From Acidimicrobiales bacterium (lineage in GTDB: Bacteria; Actinomycetota; Acidimicrobiia; Acidimicrobiales; SZUA-35): DNA of 39,886 nt. The notes under the pieces are model-generated. The model ran no database searches. It was given only the letters and a program-made list of their open reading frames with translations, and had not been told where the DNA came from. Numbering within the stretch: the stretch's first letter is position 1; every line of letters starts with the position of its first letter. Where the stretch lies: assembly GCA_024638815.1 (NCBI GenBank), contig JAHEJM010000003.1, positions 1 to 39,886 of the forward strand, written 5' to 3'. The position numbers were made by a program, and so were the translations under genes. Below, one piece after another: positions 28,615 through 36,979 of the stretch.

Positions 28615-29706
28615 TCAGGAGACCCGGACCGGCATGATGAGGTAAAGGTAGTTGTCGGCCTCGGTGGAGCGGACGATGGCCGGCTTGAGCTCATCGATGG
28701 TCGACAGGGTGATCTCGTCCCCGGCGCAGACCTCGATGCCCTCGATGAGGAAGTCGGGGTTGAAGGCGATGGTCAGGTCATCACCGACGTGGGTACCTTC
28801 CACGCTCTCCCGGGCCGTTCCGACGTCCTGAGTGATGGCCACCAGTTCCACGCCGGCATCGGAGATCTCGAGCCGGATCGGTGTGGACTCCCGAGCCAGC
28901 AGTTTGACCCGGCGCAGCGCCTCCAGCATCTCGGTGCGGCCCACGGTCAGCGTATTGGGATGGCTCTCGGGGATGAGGCCGCGGTAGTTGGGGAACTCGC
29001 CCTCGATCAGGCGGGTCACCAGCCGTACGTCGCCAACGGTGAAGGCCGCCTCCCGCTCCCCCAGCAACAGATCGACCGTGTCACCCTGACCCAGCACCCG
29101 GTTCAGCTCACCGAGGGCCCGGGACGGGATGAGCACACTCTGACCCTCATCCAGCACCGACACGCCGGCCACATCCCTCATGGCCAGGCGGAACGAGTCG
29201 GTGGAGACGAGGCGAAGGCCCCCGTCCTCGGCGGCCAGCAACACACCGGTGAGGATTGGGCGCGAATCATCGGAGCTGGCGGCCATGACCACCTGCTTGA
29301 GAGCCAGGGCCAGCTGTTCGCTGGGGAGCTGGACCGAATCGGTGCCGAGGTCGGCCATGTTGGGGAACTCGTCGCCGGAGATGAGCCGAATGGAGAACTC
29401 GCTGCGGCCGGAACTGATCGACAGTGCCTCCTCCTCGGCCACGAACGACACCGCGCCGGGCTGAAGAGCCCGAACAATGTCGGTGGCCAACCGAGCGGGA
29501 ATGACAACGACCCCGTCGGCCTCGCCGGCCACGGTGACGGCGATGGAGATGGTCAGATCGAGATCACTACCGGTGAGCGTGAGTTGGTCGCCGATGAGCT
29601 CGGCTCGGACACCCGACAAGCCGGGCATACCGCCCCGGCCACTGACGGCCCGACTGGCGATACCGAGGGCTTCGACGATGACGTCGCGCTCACAACGGAA
29701 CTTCAT
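28615..29706 (-). CDS. dnaN: DNA polymerase III sliding clamp (beta subunit)
   Basis: A 363-residue beta clamp of standard length. It opens MKFRCERDVIVEALGIASRA and contains GDQLTLTGSDLDLTISI, LPSEQLALALKQVVMAASSD and the C-terminal YLYLIMPVRVS. It encircles DNA as a homodimer and tethers polymerase III. AAGGAG 8 bases before the ATG at 29704-29706 fixes the start; a TACAAG/CTTGTA palindrome overlaps this site. Separate promoter from dnaA, 452 bp away. Confidence 0.97.
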   Translation of the reverse strand: MKFRCERDVIVEALGIASRAVSGRGGMPGLSGVRAELIGDQLTLTGSDLDLTISIAVTVAGEADGVVVIPARLATDIVRALQPGAVSFVAEEEALSISSGRSEFSIRLISGDEFPNMADLGTDSVQLPSEQLALALKQVVMAASSDDSRPILTGVLLAAEDGGLRLVSTDSFRLAMRDVAGVSVLDEGQSVLIPSRALGELNRVLGQGDTVDLLLGEREAAFTVGDVRLVTRLIEGEFPNYRGLIPESHPNTLTVGRTEMLEALRRVKLLARESTPIRLEISDAGVELVAITQDVGTARESVEGTHVGDDLTIAFNPDFLIEGIEVCAGDEITLSTIDELKPAIVRSTEADNYLYLIMPVRVS

Positions 29707-30158
29707 TGTGGGATCTCCTTACAAGAGCTTGTAGCACTCTAGTTTCACTTCGTGATCGAATCATTCAACTTAGGGCCAAGTTTCCGTAACGTTCGGCCGT
29801 GAGCCGAACTTCGGGCGATGGGCGCGGTCGCCATGCGCCTTCTGAGGTAACGGTGACGAAAGCCGGTGAGTTGATCGATGGTGGGTGGGTCCGATCTCGG
29901 AACGGGTGTTGTCCGCAGTCAATACTCTTCAGATGTCTTGTAGCAGTGGTAGGGGTAGTAATGCTGTGGATTGTGGAGGAAGTGGCGTTTGCCCTGCTCA
30001 GAGGAGGTTTGGTCATCCATAGGACCTGGGGCGTCATCCATATCTGACAGCGCTGTAATTTGCCGGCCTGGGGACGACCTTCCCCTCGTCCACGGATCAG
30101 AGGGTGGTTGTCCCCACCGCGTCCGCAGTTTTTCCCGACGATGGCGGGCGGTTATCCA
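29707..30158. other. dnaA-dnaN intergenic region with DnaA-box-like sites
   Basis: 452 bp with no gene. In mycobacteria and streptomycetes the origin lies in this interval. One-mismatch DnaA boxes (relative to TTATCCACA or TTGTCCACA) are TTGTCCGCA 29909-29917, TTGTCCCCA 30108-30116 and TTATCCACT 30152-30160. Weaker matches are TGTGGATTG 29965-29973 and two TCATCCATA at 30013-30021 and 30034-30042. A GTTCGGC/GCCGAAC hairpin is at 29791-29809. It also carries the dnaN promoter. It may be one half of a split origin. Confidence 0.5.
29720..29733. promoter_or_regulatory. Palindrome overlapping the dnaN ribosome-binding site
   Basis: TACAAG-AG-CTTGTA is a perfect 6-2-6 palindrome whose dnaN-proximal end overlaps the AAGGAG of dnaN. 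It could fold in the leader mRNA or bind a protein. Confidence 0.4.
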
Positions 30159-31772
30159 CTAGTAATCCCCGGACTGGGCTCGGGCTCGCACCGCTTTCTC
30201 CAAGGCCATCACATGGTTGTAGATCTGCGACCGCTCTTTCATGAGAGCCGAGATCTTGTCGCAGGCATGCATGACCGTTGTGTGGTCCCGGCCACCGAAT
30301 TCGCGGGCGATGTGGGGGAAGCTGAGGTCGGTGAGCTCGCGGGTCACATACATGGCCATCTGCCGGGCGATGACCAGAGGCCGGCGGCGCGATTTGCCGA
30401 TGAGTTCCTCGGTGGCGAACCCGAACTGTTCCACGGTGGCGTCCAGGATCATGGCCACGGTGATGGGTCGGGGCTGACGATCGGCGATGAAGTCGCCCAG
30501 TACCTGTTCGGCCAGGACCTTGTCCAGTGGCTGGTCGGTCAGATTGGCGAACGCCGTCACCTTGTTCAGCGCCCCCTCCAACTCACGGATGTTGTTGGTG
30601 ATGTTGGCGGCGATGAACTCGCTGACGTCGTTGGGCAGGTGGATTGCCTCCCGTTCCGCCTTCTTGCGCAGGATGGCCATACGGGTCTCGATGTCGGGGG
30701 GTTGGATGTCGGTCAGCAGCCCCATCATGAACCGGCTCTTGAGCCGCTCCTCCAGGGTGGGGATGGCATCGGGGGGACGGTCCGACGACAGGACAATCTG
30801 GCTGTTGGCCCCGTAGAGATCGTTGAAGGTGTGGAACAGCTCCTCCTGGAGTCGGTCCTTGCCTTCGATGAACTGGATGTCGTCGACCAACAGCACATTG
30901 ATCTGCCGGTAGCGACGCTTGAACTCATTGGCCGACGAGTTCTTGATGGAGTCGACGAACTCGTTCAGGAAGGTCTCGGTGGAGACATACAATACCTTCT
31001 TCTGCGGCTCCAGATCATTGATGAAGTGTTGGATGGCCCGCAGGATGTGGGTCTTGCCCAGGCCGGCGCTGCCGTAGATGAACAACGGGTTGTAGGAGCC
31101 ACCGGGCCGTTCGGCCACCGAGAGGGCGGCGGCCACCGCGAATCGGTTGGACGGGCCGGTCACGAAGTTCTTGAAGGTGTACCTGGTGCGAAGGTCGTTG
31201 TCGACGTGGGTCAGCGGATCGGCGGGCACACCGGCGGTTGCGGCTGAAGCCCGGGGTGGTGGGATCTCACCGGTCATGGTGGCGTCGGCCATGACCGAGG
31301 CGGCGACGGCCGGTGACGGGCGGGAACGGTACGGGTCGTCCAATCGATGGTCGAAGCCCTCGACCGACGAGTCGACCGGCTGGGCCCGCAGGTCGATGGA
31401 ATTCAGATCGATGGTTCCCTGATGGTTGCGATGCAGGCCATCGGGGCCGTCATCACCGGCGCGGTACCCCCGCCGTCTCGGATCGGACGGTGCCAGGTTG
31501 TGCACTGGGTGGTCACGATCGCTTGGTCCCAACTCGAAGGTCACGGCCAGATCCTGGCCGGCGGCCTCGCACACCGCATCCTCCACCAGAGGTCGGTAGC
31601 GTCCGTCCAGACGATCGCGGAGAATGCCATTCGGCAGTGCCAGGGTGAGCCGGTCCTCGGTGAGCTCGACCGGGGCCAGTTGGGCGAAGGTGCTTTGCCA
31701 CACCCCGTCCGACACCTGGCTACGGAGCAGCTCCGATGCCTCTCCCCACAGCTCGGCCGCCGCGGTCGCCAT
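30159..31772 (-). CDS. dnaA: Chromosomal replication initiator protein DnaA
   Basis: A 537-residue initiator. Domain I is residues 1-90 (WQSTFAQLAPVELTEDRLTL). A long variable domain II of about 120 residues follows. The AAA+ domain has Walker A GSAGLGKTHILRAI and Walker B VLLVDDIQFIEGK. Domain IV carries the DnaA-box-binding signature GRDHTTVMHACDKI. It binds DnaA boxes, including those in the two flanking intergenic regions, to open the origin. The ATG at 31770-31772 is used; GTG at 31775 or TTG at 31796 are alternatives, and none has a strong ribosome-binding site. Confidence 0.96.
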   Translation of the reverse strand: MATAAAELWGEASELLRSQVSDGVWQSTFAQLAPVELTEDRLTLALPNGILRDRLDGRYRPLVEDAVCEAAGQDLAVTFELGPSDRDHPVHNLAPSDPRRRGYRAGDDGPDGLHRNHQGTIDLNSIDLRAQPVDSSVEGFDHRLDDPYRSRPSPAVAASVMADATMTGEIPPPRASAATAGVPADPLTHVDNDLRTRYTFKNFVTGPSNRFAVAAALSVAERPGGSYNPLFIYGSAGLGKTHILRAIQHFINDLEPQKKVLYVSTETFLNEFVDSIKNSSANEFKRRYRQINVLLVDDIQFIEGKDRLQEELFHTFNDLYGANSQIVLSSDRPPDAIPTLEERLKSRFMMGLLTDIQPPDIETRMAILRKKAEREAIHLPNDVSEFIAANITNNIRELEGALNKVTAFANLTDQPLDKVLAEQVLGDFIADRQPRPITVAMILDATVEQFGFATEELIGKSRRRPLVIARQMAMYVTRELTDLSFPHIAREFGGRDHTTVMHACDKISALMKERSQIYNHVMALEKAVRARAQSGDY

Positions 31773-31796
31773 CACCGGGCGTCCGATCGTGGCCAA

Positions 31797-32579
31797 GCCG
31801 AGCCGCCCACCGGCCGGCCGCTTGCCGCTGCAGCAGCACTATTCACAGGGCTGGGTGTATATTGTGGATGACCACCGTCAGCCCGAAACAGGCTTGTGGT
31901 GCCGAGCAGCTGTCGCCCCGATCGTTGCTTGGCGGTCATGAAAGCGTGTACTCCCCAGTTCCCTAGCTTTTTCCACAACAGGCTGAGGAAATCCCCGGCG
32001 TCCGTGTTGTTTCATCATCCCTCGGACCACATTTTCCCCATCGAGCCCCCTCGAATGTGGAAAACTTTGCGTCGCGCCACGCACCGTTCGAGGAGGAACT
32101 TCCGAGCCAAAAATTCCTAACTACGCTTGCGTAGTTACATCGTTGGGATTAGTGTGAGCTTGTCCATCCATAGTCTGAGACACCTACGCCCCAAGACTCC
32201 GGCTGTGGATTAGTGAACGCTAGCAGGTGCGTGGCCGGTCGCCCACGCCATCTGTGGAAAAGCTTGTGAGGCCCCGGTCGGTAGCTCCGACCGATCGGTT
32301 CAGTTGTCCCTGCCCGGGCGGAGCCGTAGCCTGGTAGCAAGCTCGACTCGTACCGTCACCGTGGTGCACGGCCACGATGTCGTCTGCTGAAGTCTGACGA
32401 ACCCCCCGTTCGCCACCGCAGCTCACCGGTGAAGGTGTCGCCCGGCCACGATGACCGGTCGGATGTTCCACACGCCGACGTGCCAGGCGGGTTGGGTCGA
32501 GGCGGGTCCGTCACCCGCTGTCGTTCCGACACCCCTCGGGCGGCGGTTCCATCGAATATCGTGTCGTGGAGACAGTGTC
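31797..32579. other. oriC: Candidate replication origin (dnaA-rpmH interval)
   Basis: About 780 bp without a gene, locally AT-richer than its surroundings. DnaA-box-like sites with one mismatch to TTATCCACA are TGTGGATGA 31863-31871, TTTTCCACA 31969-31977, TGTGGAAAA 32056-32064, TGTGGATTA 32204-32212 and TGTGGAAAA 32253-32261. Weaker matches lie at 31839, 32032 and 32160. A 20-bp palindrome sits in the middle. The AT-rich run near 32107-32120 could be an unwinding element. It also contains the promoters of dnaA and rpmH. Confidence 0.65.
32118..32137. promoter_or_regulatory. 9-2-9 perfect palindrome within the candidate origin
   Basis: TAACTACGC and GCGTAGTTA flank a TT centre. It follows an A-rich run and lies between DnaA-box pairs. 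It may bind a dimeric protein or form a hairpin; no coding sequence explains it. Confidence 0.6.
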
Positions 32580-32714
32580 GTGAAACGAACTTTTCAACCC
32601 AACAATCTCAAGCGGGCCCGCAAGCACGGATTCCGGGCCCGAAAGGCCACGGTCGGTGGTCGGGCCGTACTCAAGTCCCGGCGGGCCAAGGGTCGTCATC
32701 GACTCAGTGCGTGA
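32580..32714 (+). CDS. rpmH: 50S ribosomal protein bL34
   Basis: A 44-residue, highly basic ribosomal protein: [20 protein letters not shown], then [19 protein letters not shown]. It is the canonical first gene rightward of the origin. The GTG at 32580 is the start by homology, with GGAGA upstream. Its stop overlaps the rnpA GTG (GTGA). Confidence 0.96.
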   Translation: MKRTFQPNNLKRARKHGFRARKATVGGRAVLKSRRAKGRHRLSA

Positions 32715-33175
32715 TCGGCTCAGTCAGCCGCCGGCACACGTTCACCGAGTTTCGACTCCGAGGCCGAAGGGTGCAGCAGGGCGCAGTACGCGTGACCTAC
32801 CTCGCTCCGACCGGAGCCGTCTCCGACGCGCCTTGCGGGGCTCCGTCGACCCCACGTCCCTGCGAGCTGGATCGCCTTGAGCTGGCCTACGCCCTGGGTC
32901 GCCGCTACGGCACGGCGGTGGAACGTAGCCGGGCCCGTCGCCGGCTGCGTGATGCCTTCACCACGGCCTGGTTTCGATATCGGGAGCAACACAAAGCGGG
33001 CGGCGAACAGACCGCCGACCGATCAGGGCATGGCCCGGCGCCGGATCCTGTGACCGGCGCCTTTTTGTTGTCCGGTTCCCGGCGGGTTTTGACCGCATCG
33101 TTCACCGACCTCGTGGACAACATGGCGGACTGTCTTGGTCAGTTGACCCCGGCCCCGGCTGGAGACTCGGCATGA
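32711..33175 (+). CDS. rnpA: Ribonuclease P protein component
   Basis: A 154-residue protein cofactor of RNase P, which matures tRNA 5' ends. Family features are [25 protein letters not shown], the central [20 protein letters not shown] then RRLRDAF, and C-terminal SFTDLVDNM. The hallmark RNR basic motif reads RSR here, and about 40 extra residues ([18 protein letters not shown] region) separate the RRLRDAF helix from the C-terminal strand, so the protein is longer than the usual 110-125 residues. GTG at 32711 overlaps rpmH; the stop overlaps yidD by 4 bp. Confidence 0.88.
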   Translation: MIGSVSRRHTFTEFRLRGRRVQQGAVRVTYLAPTGAVSDAPCGAPSTPRPCELDRLELAYALGRRYGTAVERSRARRRLRDAFTTAWFRYREQHKAGGEQTADRSGHGPAPDPVTGAFLLSGSRRVLTASFTDLVDNMADCLGQLTPAPAGDSA

Positions 33176-33423
33176 CCGCCCCCGCCCCGACCACGGAGCA
33201 TCGAGGCCCAGTGGCCCGCTTTCTGTTGGCCGCCATCCGGGCCTACCGCTACACCGCCCCCGCCCGCGTCCCCCGTTGCCGTTACCTACCGACGTGTTCG
33301 GAGTACGCGACCGAAGCCATCGAACGATTCGGTCCGGCCAAAGGAACCTGGCTGGCCCTCAAACGCCTTGGTCGATGCCATCCCCTGGGCTCCCACGGCC
33401 TCGATCCCGTACCGGAGAAGTAG
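33172..33423 (+). CDS. yidD: Membrane protein insertion efficiency factor YidD
   Basis: An 83-residue YidD/DUF37 protein that assists YidC-dependent membrane insertion. The motifs [30 protein letters not shown] and [19 protein letters not shown] are diagnostic, including the conserved Cys residues. Its position between rnpA and yidC is the standard one. ATG overlaps the rnpA stop; 3 bp separate it from yidC. Confidence 0.95.
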   Translation: MTAPAPTTEHRGPVARFLLAAIRAYRYTAPARVPRCRYLPTCSEYATEAIERFGPAKGTWLALKRLGRCHPLGSHGLDPVPEK

Positions 33424-33426
33424 TCC

Positions 33427-34689
33427 ATGTTTGAACAGATACAAGACCTCAGCCTCGGAGCCATAGCCCGGCTGCTGGCCTTCTTCTACGAGCTGCCGGT
33501 GGTCGGTGGTTCCTACGGCGGGGCCATCATGTTGCTGACCCTGGCGGTGATGGTGCTGTTGATGCCCCTCACCCTCAAGGCCACCCGTTCCACCATCAAG
33601 ATGACCCAGATGCAGCCCAAGATGCGGCAGCTGCAGAAGAAGTACAAGGACGACAAGCAGGCCCTCAACGCCGAGATGATGGCCCTGTACCAGGCCGAGG
33701 GGGTCAACCCGGTCGGTGGCTGCCTGCCCATGCTGGCCCAGCTGCCGGTCTTCCTCATTCTGTTCAACGTGCTGCGGGGTCTCACCCGGCGGATCTCGGA
33801 GAAGCCGTACTTCCAGGTAGCCAATGAGGCTCACGAGCTGGCCGGTCGGCCCACCACGGTGTCGCGGAACTTCGATCCGGCCTATCTCGACCAGAGCACC
33901 AAGCTCTACACCGATCTGACCCAGACCGACACCATGGACTTCGGTCCGTTCGACCTGGGCCTGAGCACCTGGGATGTGGTCCAGAGCGACTTCGTCCAAG
34001 CCATTCCCTACCTGATCCTGATCGCCTTCGTGGTCGGATCCAGCTACTACCAGCAACGGCAGATCTCGGCCCGTCGGGGTGATACCGCCAATGACGAGAT
34101 GACCCAGCAGCAGCGGACCCAGCAGCAACTGCTGAAGGTCCTGCCCCTGATGTCGGGAGCGTGGAGCTTCGTCTTCCCCACCGGCCTGGTGTTGTACTGG
34201 GCCACCTCGAACACGTTCCGCATCGGCCAGCAGGCCTACATCACCCGCTCGCTCTACACCGGTGAGGGGCTGGGGGCCCAGATGATCCGCCAGCAGCAGG
34301 AGGAGAAGACAAAGGACAAGGACGGGTCCGACGGCGACGATGACGCCGCCCCGGCCAAGAAGTCCTCATCGTCAGGGGGCAGGTCCGGGGCCAAGTCGGG
34401 TTCGAGGAAGCCGGCGGCGTCGAACGGATCGAAGGCCGGTGCCGGCAAATCAGGCGCCGTCGGGTCGGGTGCCACTGCGTCGAACGGTGACCGCCACGAC
34501 GACGACATCGAACCGATCACCGTCGGATCGGCTCGGGATCGGGAGGAGCGTTGGGCCCGGCGTCGGGCTCAACGGGCCAAGATCAAGCAGCGCCGATCGG
34601 ATTCCTCGTCGTCGGGCCCGACATCAAGTCGTGTCACCCCCAAGGGAACAAAACCGTCGGGGTCGAAGAAGAGCAGGCGAAAGCGTTAA
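33427..34689 (+). CDS. yidC: Membrane protein insertase YidC
   Basis: A 420-residue Oxa1/YidC/Alb3-family insertase. Core transmembrane segments are IMLLTLAVMVLLMPLTLKATR, VNPVGGCLPMLAQLPVFLIL, AIPYLILIAFVVGSSYYQQR and LPLMSGAWSFVFPTGLVLYW. The cytoplasmic hairpin MTQMQPKMRQLQKKYKDDKQ lies between the first two. The C-terminal 140 residues are a charged Ser/Lys/Arg/Gly-rich tail ending SGSKKSRRKR, probably interacting with ribosomes. It lacks the large periplasmic domain of proteobacterial YidC, as usual in Gram-positives. Confidence 0.95.
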   Translation: MFEQIQDLSLGAIARLLAFFYELPVVGGSYGGAIMLLTLAVMVLLMPLTLKATRSTIKMTQMQPKMRQLQKKYKDDKQALNAEMMALYQAEGVNPVGGCLPMLAQLPVFLILFNVLRGLTRRISEKPYFQVANEAHELAGRPTTVSRNFDPAYLDQSTKLYTDLTQTDTMDFGPFDLGLSTWDVVQSDFVQAIPYLILIAFVVGSSYYQQRQISARRGDTANDEMTQQQRTQQQLLKVLPLMSGAWSFVFPTGLVLYWATSNTFRIGQQAYITRSLYTGEGLGAQMIRQQQEEKTKDKDGSDGDDDAAPAKKSSSSGGRSGAKSGSRKPAASNGSKAGAGKSGAVGSGATASNGDRHDDDIEPITVGSARDREERWARRRAQRAKIKQRRSDSSSSGPTSSRVTPKGTKPSGSKKSRRKR

Positions 34690-34858
34690 ACACACCAAGC
34701 GCGCAACCAGGACGGTTGCTCGACCATCGAAGGGCCTCTTCCGGCCCGGTCGGGCCCGGGCTCCCGGTTGCGAACCTCGGCAGGTTTGGTCGGACGGGCA
34801 CCGATGGTGCGTGATCCCGACCGGCTGGGCGAGTGAAACAGAGAGGTACACGAACAAC

Positions 34859-36013
34859 GTGGAATGGATAAAGACAACGGCAAAGACGGTGCCCGAGGCC
34901 ATCGACCTGGCCCTGGACAATCTGGGTGTCGATGAAGCCGAAGCCGAAATCGTGGTCATCGAGGAGCCGAGCAAGGGCTTGTTCGGTCGTGTGCGGGGAT
35001 CGGCCCGGGTCGAAGCTCGGATCAAACCCCGCTCGATCCGGCCGAAGGTCGACCGGGCCCGGAACCGGCGAGACGGCCGCTCCGGTGATCGGGACAAGCG
35101 ATCGAAGCGGTCGCGGAGTCGTGGCCGAAGCCCCAAGGGTCGTGACGACACCAGGCCCGAGACGGCCAAGAAACCGCGCACCGTCGACGATCAGCCCGGT
35201 CGACGAAACGACACCAAGGGCGAGGACCGAGTTGCCGATGAAGGCTCGTCCCGCTCTCAAACCTCCCGGGACCACGGAGCCGACTCGGCGAAACGGTCGA
35301 CGGGGACCTCGTCGCATGGCGGTGGTTCCGACACCGGCTCCGCAGGCCGCAAACGCGGTCGCCGTCGGGGCGGGGGTTCCGAGGATGGCTCGGGCCGCAC
35401 CACCGGGAGCGAGCGGGCCAAGAGCTCTGACGACGGCACAAAGCAGGTCGGCAGGGCTGGGAAGTCCAGACAGTCATCGAAGAGGGTCGACACCCGTCGG
35501 CCACCACAAGAGGAGACACCCGTGCAAGAGGTAGCCGATCACCTGAAGACCTTCCTTGGTGGCCTGACCGAGGCGTTCGGTCTTGGCGGTGACGTCGTCA
35601 TCGATGAATCCGAGCCTGATGTTCTGGTCGCAACCGTGGATGCCCAACATGGCCTCATGGTCGGGCCCAAGGGCCGCACCCTGGACGCCATCCAGGAGCT
35701 GGCCCGAGTATCGGCCCAGCGGACCACACCGAGTTCGATTCGTATCAAGGTCGACGTCGGCGGCTATCGAAGGCAGCGGGCCGAGGCGTTGGAGGCTTTC
35801 GCCCGAAAGGCGGCGGACAAGGCGGTGGACAACGGAATCGAGATCGCCCTCGATCCCATGTCGCCGGCTGACCGCAAGGTCATCCATGACGCCCTCAACA
35901 CCGACAGCCGCGTGGAAACGCGCTCGGTCGGCAATGAGCCGCGCCGCAAGGTGCTGGTGGTGCCGGTGTCGTCGAACGACTCGTCGGATGGCGGGTCGGA
36001 TGAGGAGGAGTAG
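34859..36013 (+). CDS. jag: Jag/KhpB-type RNA-binding protein with long basic linker
   Basis: A 384-residue protein. The Jag_N domain is residues 1-50 (EWIKTTAKTVPEAIDLALDN then VIEEPSKGLFGRV). A linker of about 165 residues is extremely rich in Arg, Lys, Ser, Gly and Asp and is presumably disordered. A KH domain (VGPKGRTLDAIQELARVSAQ) and an R3H domain (YRRQRAEALEAFARKAADKA; LDPMSPADRKVIHDAL) follow. KhpB binds RNA and influences cell elongation in firmicutes. GTG at 34859 is the start, where Jag_N homology begins; GAGAGG lies upstream. The linker is longer than in typical Jag proteins. Confidence 0.9.
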   Translation: MEWIKTTAKTVPEAIDLALDNLGVDEAEAEIVVIEEPSKGLFGRVRGSARVEARIKPRSIRPKVDRARNRRDGRSGDRDKRSKRSRSRGRSPKGRDDTRPETAKKPRTVDDQPGRRNDTKGEDRVADEGSSRSQTSRDHGADSAKRSTGTSSHGGGSDTGSAGRKRGRRRGGGSEDGSGRTTGSERAKSSDDGTKQVGRAGKSRQSSKRVDTRRPPQEETPVQEVADHLKTFLGGLTEAFGLGGDVVIDESEPDVLVATVDAQHGLMVGPKGRTLDAIQELARVSAQRTTPSSIRIKVDVGGYRRQRAEALEAFARKAADKAVDNGIEIALDPMSPADRKVIHDALNTDSRVETRSVGNEPRRKVLVVPVSSNDSSDGGSDEEE

Positions 36014-36066
36014 GCCCGGCCTCGTCCGGCGCCGTTGTCCCTGACCGGTAGAGGACGGGTTCGACC

Positions 36067-36765
36067 ATGGCCGACGATCGGCTGCTGTCGGTGCTCGAAC
36101 AATCGAGGTCGCTCGGATTCCTGGGCCCGGGCCCGGTGGAGGATCACATTGATCACGCCCACCGGTTCACCCGGGCCCTCGACGCGGTCGTGGCCGGCGA
36201 TCTCGACTGGTTGTCGAGCGGCCGGCGCCGCCACCGTCTCCCGAGGCTGGCCGACCTCGGCGCCGGTGGCGGTGTGCCCTCGCTGCCCATGCTGGTCGAC
36301 CAGGATGACGGCGGTCACTCGCCGTTGGCCGGGGCCTCGGCCGTGCTGATCGACGCGTCGCAGAAGCGGTGTTCGTTCCTGATCTGGGCCTGCACCGAAT
36401 TGGGACTGAGCGATCGGGTCGAGGTGTGGTGCGGTCGGGCCGAGGAGATCGCCCATCAGGATCGGGCTCGGTTCACCTTTGACCTCGTGGTGGCCCGGGG
36501 CTTCGGTCCACCGGCATGGACGGTGGAGTGTGGGGCTCCGCTGTTGACTCCGGGCGGCCTGCTGTGTATCAGTGAACCACCGCAGCGGCGGTCATGGCCG
36601 GCCGACGGTCTGGCCCTTGTCGGCCTGAGCGGTCCGTTGCTCGGTGGCCGGGACGGCGGCGCTGGTGACATCGCTGTCTTTCGGCGAACCGGGGAGATCG
36701 ACGACCGGTTCCCCCGTCGGGCCAAGGTCGGCAGCCGTGACCCGTTGTTCCAACTCGGGGAGTGA
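36067..36765 (+). CDS. rsmG: 16S rRNA (guanine-527-N7) methyltransferase, divergent
   Basis: A 232-residue RsmG-like protein, identified by position between jag and parA and by family features. These are a SAM motif LADLGAGGGVPSLPMLV in place of the common DVGSGAGLPGIPLA, VLIDASQKRCSFLIWACTEL (motif II), FDLVVARGFGPPAWTVECGA and a C-terminal PRRAKV. It should methylate G527 of 16S rRNA. It is more divergent than the neighbouring genes and carries a small insertion (LVDQDDGGHSPLAGA) after motif I. Confidence 0.85.
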   Translation: MADDRLLSVLEQSRSLGFLGPGPVEDHIDHAHRFTRALDAVVAGDLDWLSSGRRRHRLPRLADLGAGGGVPSLPMLVDQDDGGHSPLAGASAVLIDASQKRCSFLIWACTELGLSDRVEVWCGRAEEIAHQDRARFTFDLVVARGFGPPAWTVECGAPLLTPGGLLCISEPPQRRSWPADGLALVGLSGPLLGGRDGGAGDIAVFRRTGEIDDRFPRRAKVGSRDPLFQLGE

Positions 36766-36806
36766 GCCACTCCGGGGCTCACTCCCCCACCACCGCCGGT
36801 GTCCGT

Positions 36807-36854
36807 GGCCCAAAGAAGCCCAAATCATACCCATTACCACCCATGCCCTACCCC
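36807..36854 (-). repeat. Helically phased G-tract repeat upstream of parA
   Basis: C-tracts on the plus strand (G-tracts on minus) start at 36809, 36819, 36830, 36840 and 36851, spaced 10, 11, 10 and 11 bp, with one extra at 36846. Read on the minus strand, 36842-36812 is one 31-bp unit matching about 20 of 31 positions of the unit at 39670-39700. It lies in the 214-bp gap between rsmG and parA. Confidence 0.6.
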
Positions 36855-36979
36855 ATGTGGGATGATGGCAGAATGGGACGGTTGGTTCGTAGTAGGTTGA
36901 AGAAGGACGCTGTCCCGACAAGATGGCACGGTGCCGTCGACCATCGTCGAGGACACCACCGTCGAGTCAAGGAGTTCCG

